Assembly (NCBI GenBank): GCA_017622055.1
Contig: JAGARY010000182.1
Coordinates: forward strand, 1-7,261
DNA: 7,261 bases
Reading direction: 5' to 3'
Origin: Treponema sp.
GTDB lineage: Bacteria > Spirochaetota > Spirochaetia > Treponematales > Treponemataceae
Part shown: positions 1-6,205 of the stretch, in pieces
Layout: every line of letters begins with the position of its first letter
Position numbering within the stretch: the first letter of the stretch is position 1
Notes under the pieces: generated by a model
What the model saw: the letters and a program-made list of their open reading frames with translations, nothing else
Database searches by the model: none
What the model was told of the DNA's origin: nothing
Translations under genes and position numbers: made by a program

Positions 1-4
1 ATTG

Positions 5-1369
5 ATGTCTGTAAGTGATGAAGCATATTTTTTAGAGAATATTGTTGACGTAAATAAAAAGGTTAAAAATATTCTTGTAGGGACGATTTTTGTTCCAATT
101 GTATTTATTATTTTAACAATTGCAGGACTGTGGATTGTTCCTCATTCATATTCTATTTCTATTTTTTCTTATTCAACTGTTGTTTCACTTTTGTACATAT
201 TTTTGCTAAAGAAAAATGCAAATCCGTTTTTGATGATGTACTTAGGTGTAATTTTTTCATCTATGTTTGTGTTTTTATTAAGCATGGATGGGGTAATTTT
301 GATTTCTATTTCTTATTCCTTTCCACCTTTTGTGGCTTGTCTTTATTATAATAAGCGTTTAACTAGAGCAACAACTTTAGTATGTTTTTTTCTTGCAATT
401 TTATCTTATTGGATGCGTTCTTTTTCGGTTGATTTAGTAACTAACGGTTTGTTTACTAGTTTGCAATGGTTTGCTAGATATGTTGTTGGACTTGTAATTG
501 AATATATATTTTTGTTTGTTTTGACCAATTATATGTCTGCAAGAATTCATAATACTCTTGAAAAGTTGATTCAATCTATGGAAGCAACTGATGATGCGTA
601 TTCTAAGTTAAAAGAAAGAACGATAGAAATGGAAAAAATGAATGCTGAATTGCAAGAAACTAATGAAAGACTTGATGAAACTCAGTTTAAAATTATTCAG
701 TTTGTTGCTCAGTGTTTGGGTAGTCATGATTTGTTTACTGGCCGCCACGTTATTCACACACAAAAATATGTTGAAGTGATTTGTAATGAACTTGTTAGAA
801 TGGGATGTTACACAGAGGAATTGACTAAGAAAAATATTCAGTTGTTTGTGAATGCTGCTTTTTTGCATGATATTGGAAAAATCCATGTTCCTGAAGGAAT
901 TTTAAATAAAATTGGTAAGTTTACTGAAGAAGAATTTGCAATGATGAAGTGCCATCCGGAAGAAGGCAAAAAACTTTTGGAATATTTGCCCCAAATTGAA
1001 GATGGCAGTTTTAATGTTATTGCAAGTGAAATGGCTTATTGTCATCACGAAAAATGGGATGGCACTGGGTATCCACGTCAATTGGTTGGGAAAAATATTC
1101 CTTTATGTGCAAGAATTATGGCGGCAGCGGATGTTTTGGATGCTCTTATTAGTCAGCGTTTGTATAAAGAGCCAATGTCTATTGAAGAAACAATGGAAGT
1201 GTTCCAAAAATCAAAAGGAATGCACTTTGAACCTTGCATTGCCGACGCCGTAATAAACAGCCGCAACTTAATTACAATTATTGACCACGATTTTAAAGTT
1301 TCGGAAGCAGCCAGCAACTCTAAGGAATTTGAGTGGTGGCAACGTTATCACCAAGGTGTAAATTCTTAA
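5..1369 (+). CDS. Membrane-anchored HD-GYP domain protein, probable cyclic-di-GMP phosphodiesterase
   Basis: HD-GYP proteins hydrolyse the second messenger cyclic-di-GMP. Residue numbers count from the TTG at 2. About six hydrophobic helices (near 24-44, 51-69, 75-95, 97-116, 122-140, 157-178) form a membrane sensor of unrecognised type. A charged coiled coil follows (about 181-230), then the HD-GYP domain (about 232-430). Visible motifs are H249 in GRHVIH, HDIGK (289-293), H318 in CHPEEG, HHEKWDGTGYP (348-358) and D377/D380 in AAADVLDAL. All the usual dinuclear metal ligands and the GYP signature are present, so activity is likely. The position four residues before H249 is Phe, where trimetal enzymes such as PmGH have Glu, so a two-metal centre is expected. 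ATG at 5 is preferred over TTG at 2, but the upstream region and ribosome site lie outside the window, so a longer gene cannot be excluded. The last 44 codons use many more C-ending codons than the rest. Confidence 0.93.
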   Translation: MSVSDEAYFLENIVDVNKKVKNILVGTIFVPIVFIILTIAGLWIVPHSYSISIFSYSTVVSLLYIFLLKKNANPFLMMYLGVIFSSMFVFLLSMDGVILISISYSFPPFVACLYYNKRLTRATTLVCFFLAILSYWMRSFSVDLVTNGLFTSLQWFARYVVGLVIEYIFLFVLTNYMSARIHNTLEKLIQSMEATDDAYSKLKERTIEMEKMNAELQETNERLDETQFKIIQFVAQCLGSHDLFTGRHVIHTQKYVEVICNELVRMGCYTEELTKKNIQLFVNAAFLHDIGKIHVPEGILNKIGKFTEEEFAMMKCHPEEGKKLLEYLPQIEDGSFNVIASEMAYCHHEKWDGTGYPRQLVGKNIPLCARIMAAADVLDALISQRLYKEPMSIEETMEVFQKSKGMHFEPCIADAVINSRNLITIIDHDFKVSEAASNSKEFEWWQRYHQGVNS

Positions 1370-1370
1370 G

Positions 1371-1398
1371 TCATTGCGAGCGAAGCGAAGCAATCCAG
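1371..1398. repeat. Intergenic GC-rich element with GCGAAGC units and an imperfect inverted repeat
   Basis: This element starts two bases after the HD-GYP stop codon. It has short inverted arms, ATTGC (1373-1377) and GCAAT (1390-1394), around a core with overlapping GCGAAGC heptamers, a DNA sequence known to fold into unusually stable mini-hairpins. Its composition contrasts sharply with the AT-rich surroundings. I recognise the pattern as like dispersed intergenic elements seen in many bacterial genomes, including treponemes, but this window holds only one copy, so repeat status is inferred from memory. There is no T-run, so a role as an intrinsic terminator is doubtful. Confidence 0.5.
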
Positions 1399-1466
1399 TG
1401 TAGAAGTGTTTACTGATCAAGTGGTGTGGCACGTCGACTATAAATAAATTCTTGAAAAGTTTTTTT

Positions 1467-1540
1467 GGGGGTACGGGGGCTTGCCCCTGTAGAAGGGGTA
1501 GCGAGCAACGAAGTGCGAGCGAGGGGAAGGCTTTCCCCTA
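1467..1540. repeat. GC-rich intergenic element with two stem-loops, probable dispersed repeat
   Basis: A G/C-rich island sits in an AT-rich gap. The first stem-loop pairs 1473-1479 with 1484-1490 (seven pairs including one G-T, loop CTTG). The second pairs 1522-1528 with 1533-1539 (seven perfect pairs, loop GGCT). Between them GCGAGC occurs twice in direct orientation (1501-1506 and 1515-1520). There is no reading frame of note. The architecture resembles a non-coding palindromic repeat that may be mobilised in trans. It could also contribute to transcription termination after the HD-GYP gene, although no T-run follows either hairpin. Confidence 0.5.
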
Positions 1541-1578
1541 CTTATGTTTCTTAAAAATTCTGTTTTTGAGGATTCCCT

Positions 1579-1606
1579 TTAATAAAAATCATTTTTAATA
1601 TATAAT
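1579..1606 (+). promoter_or_regulatory. Sigma-70-type promoter for the acyl-CoA synthetase gene
   Basis: A perfect -10 hexamer TATAAT (1601-1606) lies 36 bases before the start codon. A weak -35, TTAATA (1579-1584, four of six consensus bases), is spaced 16 bases upstream. The ribosome binding site GAGGA (1632-1636) is six bases before the ATG at 1643. The position just after the hairpin repeats supports independent transcription of the ligase gene. The surrounding AT richness lowers the weight of the -35 call. Confidence 0.55.
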
Positions 1607-1642
1607 CCAAATATTAAGTGAAATTAAAGTTGAGGAAATAAA

Positions 1643-3283
1643 ATGCCAATTACAAAATATTTGGAAAGAAACGCAGACGAATTTGGAAAAGACTGCGCCC
1701 TTGTTGAATTAAACCCTGAAGTTAAAGAAAATAGACGTATTACTTGGAAGGAATATGATTTAACTCAGCCTGAACCAAACTTGCCATACCGCCGAGAAAT
1801 TTCTTGGAGCATTTTTAATGAAAAAGCAAATCGTTGTGCTCATTATCTTTTGGAACGGGGCGTTAGAAAAGGTGATAAAGTTGGAATTTTAATGATGAAC
1901 TGTTTGGAATGGCTTCCAATTTATTTTGGAATTTTAAAAATTGGTGCTTTGGCTGTTCCTTTGAACTTCCGTTATTCATCAGACGAAATTGATTATTGTT
2001 TGAATCTTGCTGATATTTCTGTTTTGTTTTTTGGGCCAGAATTTATTGGTCGTTTGGAAGCAATTTCAGATAAGATTATTTCTCATCGTCTTTTGATTTA
2101 CGTTGGTGAAGGTCTTGCACCAACTTTTTCTGAAAGTTATTTTATGTCTGCAATGAATTATTCATCAGAAAATTTGAGTATTGAACTTTCTGATGATGAT
2201 GACGCTGCGATTTATTTTAGTTCTGGAACTACTGGGTTTCCAAAAGCAATTTTGCACAAACACAGAGCTTTAATGCATTCTGCAATTTGTGAACAACAAC
2301 ATCACGGGCAAACAAAAGATGATGTTTTCCTTTGTATTCCGCCACTTTATCACACAGGTGCAAAAATGCACTGGTTTGGTTCGTTAATTAGTGGAAGTAA
2401 AGCGGTTTTACTTCGTGGTACAAAACCTGCAACTGTAATTAAAGCGGTTAGCGATGAACTTTGTACAATTGTTTGGATGCTTGTACCTTGGGCTCAAGAC
2501 ATTTTGGACAGCCTTGATAGAAAAGATGTTGAAATTGCAAATTATAATTTGTCTCAATGGCGTTTAACTCACATGGGTGCTCAGCCAATTCCAAGAAAAC
2601 TTGTTGCCGATTGGTTAAAATATTTCCCACATCACGATTATGATACAAACTATGGTCTTTCAGAAAGTATTGGACCTGGTTGTGTTCACTTGGGAATTGG
2701 AAATGTTGATAAAGTTGGTGCAATTGGAATTGCTGGTTACGGATGGCAAGTAAAAATTGTGGACGAAAACAGAGATGAAGTTCCTCAAGGTGAAGTTGGT
2801 GAGCTAGCTGTATTTGGTCCTGGTGTAATGGTTTGCTATTATAAAAATCCAGAAGCTACAAAAGAAGTTATGGATGACCAAGGCTGGCTTTACACTGGTG
2901 ATATGGCTCAAATGGATAAAGATGGATTTATTACACTTGTAGACCGAAAAAAAGACGTTATTATTACTGGTGGTGAAAACTTATATCCTGTTCAGATCGA
3001 AGACTTCTTGCGCAAAATGGAAGCAATTAAAGATGTTGCAGTAATTGGTCTTGCAGATCAACGTTTGGGTGAAATTGCCGCTGCAATTATTGAAGTAAAA
3101 CAAGGTTATACTTGTACAGAAGAAGATGTAAATAATTTCTGCTTGGAATTGCCAAAATACAAACGCCCAAGAAAAATTATTTTTGCTTCTGTTCCACGTA
3201 ATCCAACTGGAAAAATTGAAAAAACAAAATTGCGTGAAATGTACCGAGACATTGACCCATTTGCAGTAATGAAAGCAGATTAA
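1643..3283 (+). CDS. AMP-forming acyl-CoA synthetase (ANL superfamily, class I adenylate-forming enzyme)
   Basis: This family activates a carboxylic acid with ATP to an acyl-AMP and then transfers it to coenzyme A in the cytoplasm. All core motifs are intact. They are the phosphate-binding loop SSGTTGFPK (193-201), YGLSES with E341 in the A5 position, GWLYTGD with the ribose-binding D420, the hinge region DRKKDVIITGGENLYP (434-449) and the catalytic lysine K524 in NPTGK. The 546-residue length is normal and both the large and small domains are complete. The N-terminus has an extra segment, so a W-x-x-[YF] unit appears twice (ITWKEY 33-38 and ISWSIF 53-58). From memory this is shared with related clostridial ligases. 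The acyl substrate cannot be read from the sequence; medium or long chain acids or an aromatic acid are all possible. It has its own promoter and a strong GAGGA ribosome site, and no pathway partner is adjacent. No signal peptide or membrane helix is visible. Confidence 0.93.
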   Translation: MPITKYLERNADEFGKDCALVELNPEVKENRRITWKEYDLTQPEPNLPYRREISWSIFNEKANRCAHYLLERGVRKGDKVGILMMNCLEWLPIYFGILKIGALAVPLNFRYSSDEIDYCLNLADISVLFFGPEFIGRLEAISDKIISHRLLIYVGEGLAPTFSESYFMSAMNYSSENLSIELSDDDDAAIYFSSGTTGFPKAILHKHRALMHSAICEQQHHGQTKDDVFLCIPPLYHTGAKMHWFGSLISGSKAVLLRGTKPATVIKAVSDELCTIVWMLVPWAQDILDSLDRKDVEIANYNLSQWRLTHMGAQPIPRKLVADWLKYFPHHDYDTNYGLSESIGPGCVHLGIGNVDKVGAIGIAGYGWQVKIVDENRDEVPQGEVGELAVFGPGVMVCYYKNPEATKEVMDDQGWLYTGDMAQMDKDGFITLVDRKKDVIITGGENLYPVQIEDFLRKMEAIKDVAVIGLADQRLGEIAAAIIEVKQGYTCTEEDVNNFCLELPKYKRPRKIIFASVPRNPTGKIEKTKLREMYRDIDPFAVMKAD

Positions 3284-3313
3284 TGTAGTGATAATTCAAT
3301 GGTCTTCCACAAG

Positions 3314-3336
3314 ATTGTCGGGTCAAGCCCGACAAT
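3314..3336. terminator. Perfect 9-bp stem-loop between convergent genes, likely terminator and dispersed repeat
   Basis: ATTGTCGGG (3314-3322) pairs perfectly with CCCGACAAT (3328-3336) across the loop TCAAG. It lies 31 bases after the ligase stop and 11 bases beyond the stop of the opposing gene, so it is placed to end both transcripts. On the plus strand it is followed by an A/T-rich stretch with short T-runs (3342-3355), which suits termination of the ligase transcript. On the minus strand no T-run follows. The sequence also resembles a widely dispersed bacterial intergenic palindrome; that part is recall, not shown here. Confidence 0.6.
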
Positions 3337-3346
3337 GACAATTATT

Positions 3347-5545
3347 TTATATTTTATTAATTGTTACAAATTCATATCCATTTTTAAGCAATGTACAAAT
3401 CAAAATATCTAAATGTTGGTAAAGAAGATTTTTGTTTTCTTGGGATGAATAACCAATTTGAATTGGCAACACAATTGCATTATTTTCTTTTACACAATTT
3501 ATATATTTTGATAAAAGATCTTCAATGTCATCATTTGCACTGTTAGTTTGAAGTTGCAAAAGTTCTTCAGGAATATCAACATAAATATAACCTGTTTTTT
3601 CTCCTGCAGAAAGAATCATTTGATTTTTTACAAAAAATGGAGTGTGCCAAAATAACGAAAGTTCTTTTTTTGTGATTTGATAAAATTCGTCTTCGTTTCT
3701 TGCAAGTCCACGGCGAATAAAATCTTCATCAATTACAAACGTGTTGTCTGTTAAATCAATTGCAGAAAAGAACATAGAAGCACAATCAAAATTATAAATG
3801 CTAATTTGTTTTGTTTCTGAAGGATATCGTTTTATAAATTCCCCATTGATGAAAAAAGTTGGATTAATGTCATATTTGTTTAAAGTTGTAATAACTTTTG
3901 AAAGACCGTCAGAATTGTCGTAGGCATCAAAAATTAAAGCAATTTTTTTCTTTGGAGCAATTTTTTTTCTTGTTTGAGAATATAAAACTTTTGTTGTTGG
4001 TTTACTTGTTAAAGTTCGTACATAAATTGAATTTTCAAAATTAGAATTGATTGCATTGCCTACAAAAACACGATATCTTCCGTTTTGAGTTACAGGAACC
4101 CGATTTGTAGATAATCCAACTCTTTTCCAAGTTCTAGATTCTTTTTCATATTCATAATCATCACCACTATTATTATTACAGATGATTTTTCCACTTACAG
4201 GATTCCAATATCCTGCTTTACAAGAAGATAAAGTTAGCAAGAAAATGTCATTTGATAAAATATTCCATTTTTTTATACTTTTTGTTCCACCCACAATCAA
4301 ATTGTTTGAATCTAGCCATAAAAGTTTTGTAATTCGTTCACCAGATAAATGCCCAATTCGTTTCCATGTAGAAACATCATAAACGTATAATCCTTCACCA
4401 GCGTAAAATGCAATTTTAGAAGCATCTGGAGAAATAAACGGAGTTCCTGAATCTTCAACTTCCAACACTTGAAGATTCACAGTTGAAATTTTATAAACAG
4501 AACTGCGTTCAAAAGTTTTGTCATAAGGAAGTTTTTCTTGCCACAAAATTGGACTATTTGATTTGTCCCAGAAAACGTGGGCGTCTTTTAAAGTTGCAGA
4601 AGTGTCTGTGTAAGGTCTTGAATATAAAACGTCCATGTAATCACAAGATTCTGATTTTACATTCAAATACGAAAACATTCTGTTGTTTTGAATCAAAAAA
4701 ACACCAGTAAAAGGTTTGTTTACGCTAAATTTATCTGTTTTTGGATTAAATGGAAAAGGCAATCTTCCAACAATAGTTCCTTGACCAATAATTCCAGAAT
4801 ATAATCCTAAAGTGTAAAGTTCTTTAAAACTAATTTTATATAGTAAATAGTCATCAACATAAGCAAAATATTTATCAGAAACAACATGAACAGAATTAAT
4901 TGAACCTCTACCAATTTTTCTGTTTTTTTCGTCAACTTCAATGCCTTTTAAATATGCTTCAGGATTGCAAAAATAAATATTATTGTGATTTTCATACAAC
5001 AAAACAGAACTATCTGGTGCCCATTTTACAGGAACTTTTTCATAATCCATCAAAATATCTGTGCAAAGAGTTTTTTCTTTTCCAGTTTTTGTGTTTTTTA
5101 GAATTAAAGAAGCTTTTACGTCGCCAGTAGATTGTAAATAACAATACCATTCTCCATTATTGCTAACCGAATAAGTTGAAAGGGGAAGGGTAGTTTCTGG
5201 AATTGATTTTACTTTTGACACCCAATTCATTTTGTTTGCAATTAAATCATATTTTGCAATACCGTATTTATTGCGAATCTGCAAAGTTTTATTGTTATTA
5301 AGCAATTCCATTTGTTCTGGAAAGCAAGTAATAAAATCATGAGTTGATTGATGAGTTCCGTTTTGGAGTTTTGTGTAAACCAAAGTGTTATAAGATTCAC
5401 CTTCAAAAAGTTGCTGATTAATTGTATACAAAACTTCATCATTTTCATTTACGTCAATGTTATCAAATGAAATATTTGCAAAAAGTGGTGATGAAATAAA
5501 AAATAAAGTGCTTACTGTAAAAATCTTAAATAAAAACTTCTTCAT
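3347..5545 (-). CDS. Secreted beta-propeller protein with a degenerate C-terminal NodB-like (polysaccharide deacetylase) domain
   Basis: A clear signal peptide (residues 1-23, lysine-rich start, hydrophobic core, cleavage likely after LFA) directs export to the periplasm or envelope. Residues about 30-520 show WD40/TolB-like propeller repeats. The clearest are the WAPDSS unit (175-180, followed by a YFCNPE strand) and the SPDASKIAFYAGEGLYVYD blade (372-390) with its neighbour ending in KKWNI. Residues about 533-732 match the layout of a NodB fold: KIALIFD (534-540), NPTFFING (561-568), a WHTPFF element (633-638) and a C-terminal GYEFVTI strand. The catalytic signature is damaged. The usual Asp-Asp is D540-A541, the His-x-x-x-His metal motif is replaced around NFDCAS (585-590), and the final His region reads IVLPIQIG. 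A zinc-type deacetylase is therefore unlikely, and a carbohydrate-binding or structural role is inferred. It has a weak AAGAAG ribosome site and is transcribed alone, divergent from the next gene. Confidence 0.85.
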   Translation of the reverse strand: MKKFLFKIFTVSTLFFISSPLFANISFDNIDVNENDEVLYTINQQLFEGESYNTLVYTKLQNGTHQSTHDFITCFPEQMELLNNNKTLQIRNKYGIAKYDLIANKMNWVSKVKSIPETTLPLSTYSVSNNGEWYCYLQSTGDVKASLILKNTKTGKEKTLCTDILMDYEKVPVKWAPDSSVLLYENHNNIYFCNPEAYLKGIEVDEKNRKIGRGSINSVHVVSDKYFAYVDDYLLYKISFKELYTLGLYSGIIGQGTIVGRLPFPFNPKTDKFSVNKPFTGVFLIQNNRMFSYLNVKSESCDYMDVLYSRPYTDTSATLKDAHVFWDKSNSPILWQEKLPYDKTFERSSVYKISTVNLQVLEVEDSGTPFISPDASKIAFYAGEGLYVYDVSTWKRIGHLSGERITKLLWLDSNNLIVGGTKSIKKWNILSNDIFLLTLSSCKAGYWNPVSGKIICNNNSGDDYEYEKESRTWKRVGLSTNRVPVTQNGRYRVFVGNAINSNFENSIYVRTLTSKPTTKVLYSQTRKKIAPKKKIALIFDAYDNSDGLSKVITTLNKYDINPTFFINGEFIKRYPSETKQISIYNFDCASMFFSAIDLTDNTFVIDEDFIRRGLARNEDEFYQITKKELSLFWHTPFFVKNQMILSAGEKTGYIYVDIPEELLQLQTNSANDDIEDLLSKYINCVKENNAIVLPIQIGYSSQENKNLLYQHLDILICTLLKNGYEFVTINKI

Positions 5546-5551
5546 ACTTCT

Positions 5552-5579
5552 TTATCGGAAAATAAAATCAATTACTATA
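5552..5579 (-). promoter_or_regulatory. Sigma-28-like boxes just before the minus-strand propeller gene
   Basis: On the minus strand TATAGTAA (complement of 5572-5579) and TCCGATAA (complement of 5552-5559) are separated by 12 bases, the same spacing as the stronger sigma-28-like promoter on the plus strand. They match the enterobacterial consensus TAAAGTTT / GCCGATAA at five and seven of eight positions. The -10 box ends six bases before the ATG, so the transcript would be nearly leaderless, which makes this candidate doubtful. Confidence 0.25.
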
Positions 5580-5608
5580 ATATAAAATTCTATTGAATAT
5601 TAAAACAA
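5579..5608 (-). promoter_or_regulatory. Weak sigma-70-type promoter candidate for the minus-strand propeller gene
   Basis: Read on the minus strand, TTGTTT (complement of 5603-5608) is followed 18 bases later by TATATT (complement of 5579-5584). The overlapping TATTAT and TATAGT hexamers are alternative -10 choices. This would give a leader of about 25 to 30 bases and place the AAGAAG ribosome site in the transcript. The region is so AT-rich that such hexamers occur by chance. Confidence 0.25.
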
Positions 5609-5638
5609 AATAAAATAGCATGAATAGTGAAAAAAAAT

Positions 5639-5666
5639 TAATGTTTCAATAAGAATATGCCGATAA
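5639..5666 (+). promoter_or_regulatory. Sigma-28 (FliA-type) promoter for the phase-variable propeller gene
   Basis: TAATGTTT (5639-5646) matches the -35 consensus TAAAGTTT at seven of eight bases. GCCGATAA (5659-5666) is a perfect match to the sigma-28 -10 consensus. The spacer is 12 bases, against 11 in enterobacteria. An A8 run (5630-5637) sits directly upstream and could act as an UP element. Transcription would begin near 5672-5674, giving a leader of about 40 bases to the TTG start at 5714. The GC-rich GCCG core stands out in this AT-rich gap. A gene controlled this way would be expressed with the late motility and chemotaxis set. Confidence 0.6.
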
Positions 5667-5713
5667 TAGCAAAGGTGATTTATTAATTTTTTCTCTTGGA
5701 TAGGGTTTTTGTT

Positions 5714-6205
5714 TTGAAGTTTTTAAAAAACAAGAAAATTCTAAGTCTTCTCTTTTTGATTATTTCTGCACAATTGTTTTGTGAAGAAGTAATTGTTCCT
5801 GTATTTTATTCAACAAATGAAATTGAAGAAGCTTATTGGTCCAAAGATTCAAAAAGTTTTGCCTATAAAACAAATAACAAAGTATATATCAGAAATACTG
5901 AAGATTTAATGCTTACAGATATTGTTGCAGATTTTCCAAAAAGTTATATAATAAATGATGTGGTGAAAAAGGGATATGGGGTTAAAATAGACAAAAACAA
6001 CGTTTCTCTTTCATTGGCAGATGGCGAAAAAACATTTTTCTGCCCTCAAAAAATTACAAGTTACGAAATTTCTGATGACGGCGATACTTTAATTTTAGGT
6101 TCCAATTCAGGAAGTTTATTTTTCTATGATATTCCTACAAATAAAGAACTAGGCTCTACCCCCCCCCCTCACCTCTGGCAGTGCAACAAGTATTTCTTCC
6201 ATTAG
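5714..6205 (+). CDS. Secreted propeller-type protein, N-terminal part, truncated by a C10 tract (phase-variable, OFF as sequenced)
   Basis: This is the 5' part of a longer gene. The chosen start is TTG at 5714, with GGATAGGG (5698-5705) eight bases upstream. It gives a compact signal peptide of about 23 residues (lysine-rich start, core ILSLLFLIIS, cleavage near LFC-EE). An in-frame TTG at 5696 is possible but lacks a well-spaced ribosome site, and a stop at 5684 closes the frame upstream. No ATG start is available. The mature part has WD40/TolB-like blades: WSKDSKSFAYKTNNKVYI (42-59), a second near 80-110, and YEISDDGDTLILGS (117-130) followed by a SLFFYDI strand (134-140). At 6159-6168 ten C residues follow, and the frame then runs into PPPHLWQ and a stop at 6203, giving 163 residues. 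The propeller continues in another frame (next entry), so the product as sequenced is an incomplete secreted fragment. The partner and function are unknown. Confidence 0.8.
   Translation: MKFLKNKKILSLLFLIISAQLFCEEVIVPVFYSTNEIEEAYWSKDSKSFAYKTNNKVYIRNTEDLMLTDIVADFPKSYIINDVVKKGYGVKIDKNNVSLSLADGEKTFFCPQKITSYEISDDGDTLILGSNSGSLFFYDIPTNKELGSTPPPHLWQCNKYFFH

Noticed and set aside
130..351. Small plus-strand open frame inside the HD-GYP gene
   Set aside because: Shadow of the membrane-helix region; Phe/Cys-rich translation without a ribosome site, fully inside a clear gene.
608..886. Minus-strand open frame opposite the HD-GYP coiled coil
   Set aside because: Antisense shadow of a gene with intact catalytic motifs; no promoter or recognisable domain.
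996..1253. Plus-strand open frame overlapping the GYP motif region
   Set aside because: Out-of-frame shadow; the main frame carries the conserved HHE and GYP residues.
1371..1540. CRISPR-like array
   Set aside because: The repeated units are only 6-7 bases, with no regular spacers; better explained as hairpin repeats.
2448..2723. Minus-strand open frame inside the acyl-CoA synthetase gene
   Set aside because: Antisense shadow; the sense frame holds the A5 region of the ligase.
4182..5130. Several plus-strand open frames (4182-4382, 4483-4710, 4900-5130) opposite the 732-residue gene
   Set aside because: Antisense shadows of a continuous gene with signal peptide and propeller repeats; none has a convincing ribosome site or domain.
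5242..5448. Minus-strand open frame inside the 732-residue gene
   Set aside because: Same-strand out-of-frame shadow of the propeller region.
5714..5790. Lipoprotein signal (lipobox) at LFC-EE in the phase-variable gene
   Set aside because: A Cys is present after the hydrophobic core, but the residues before it (QLF) do not fit a lipobox, even the relaxed spirochaetal form; ordinary signal peptidase cleavage is more likely.
6150..6205. Programmed ribosomal frameshift at the C tract as the main explanation
   Set aside because: No evident stimulatory pseudoknot or internal ribosome site was seen; length variation of the homopolymer is simpler, although transcriptional slippage at C10 could still yield some full-length protein.
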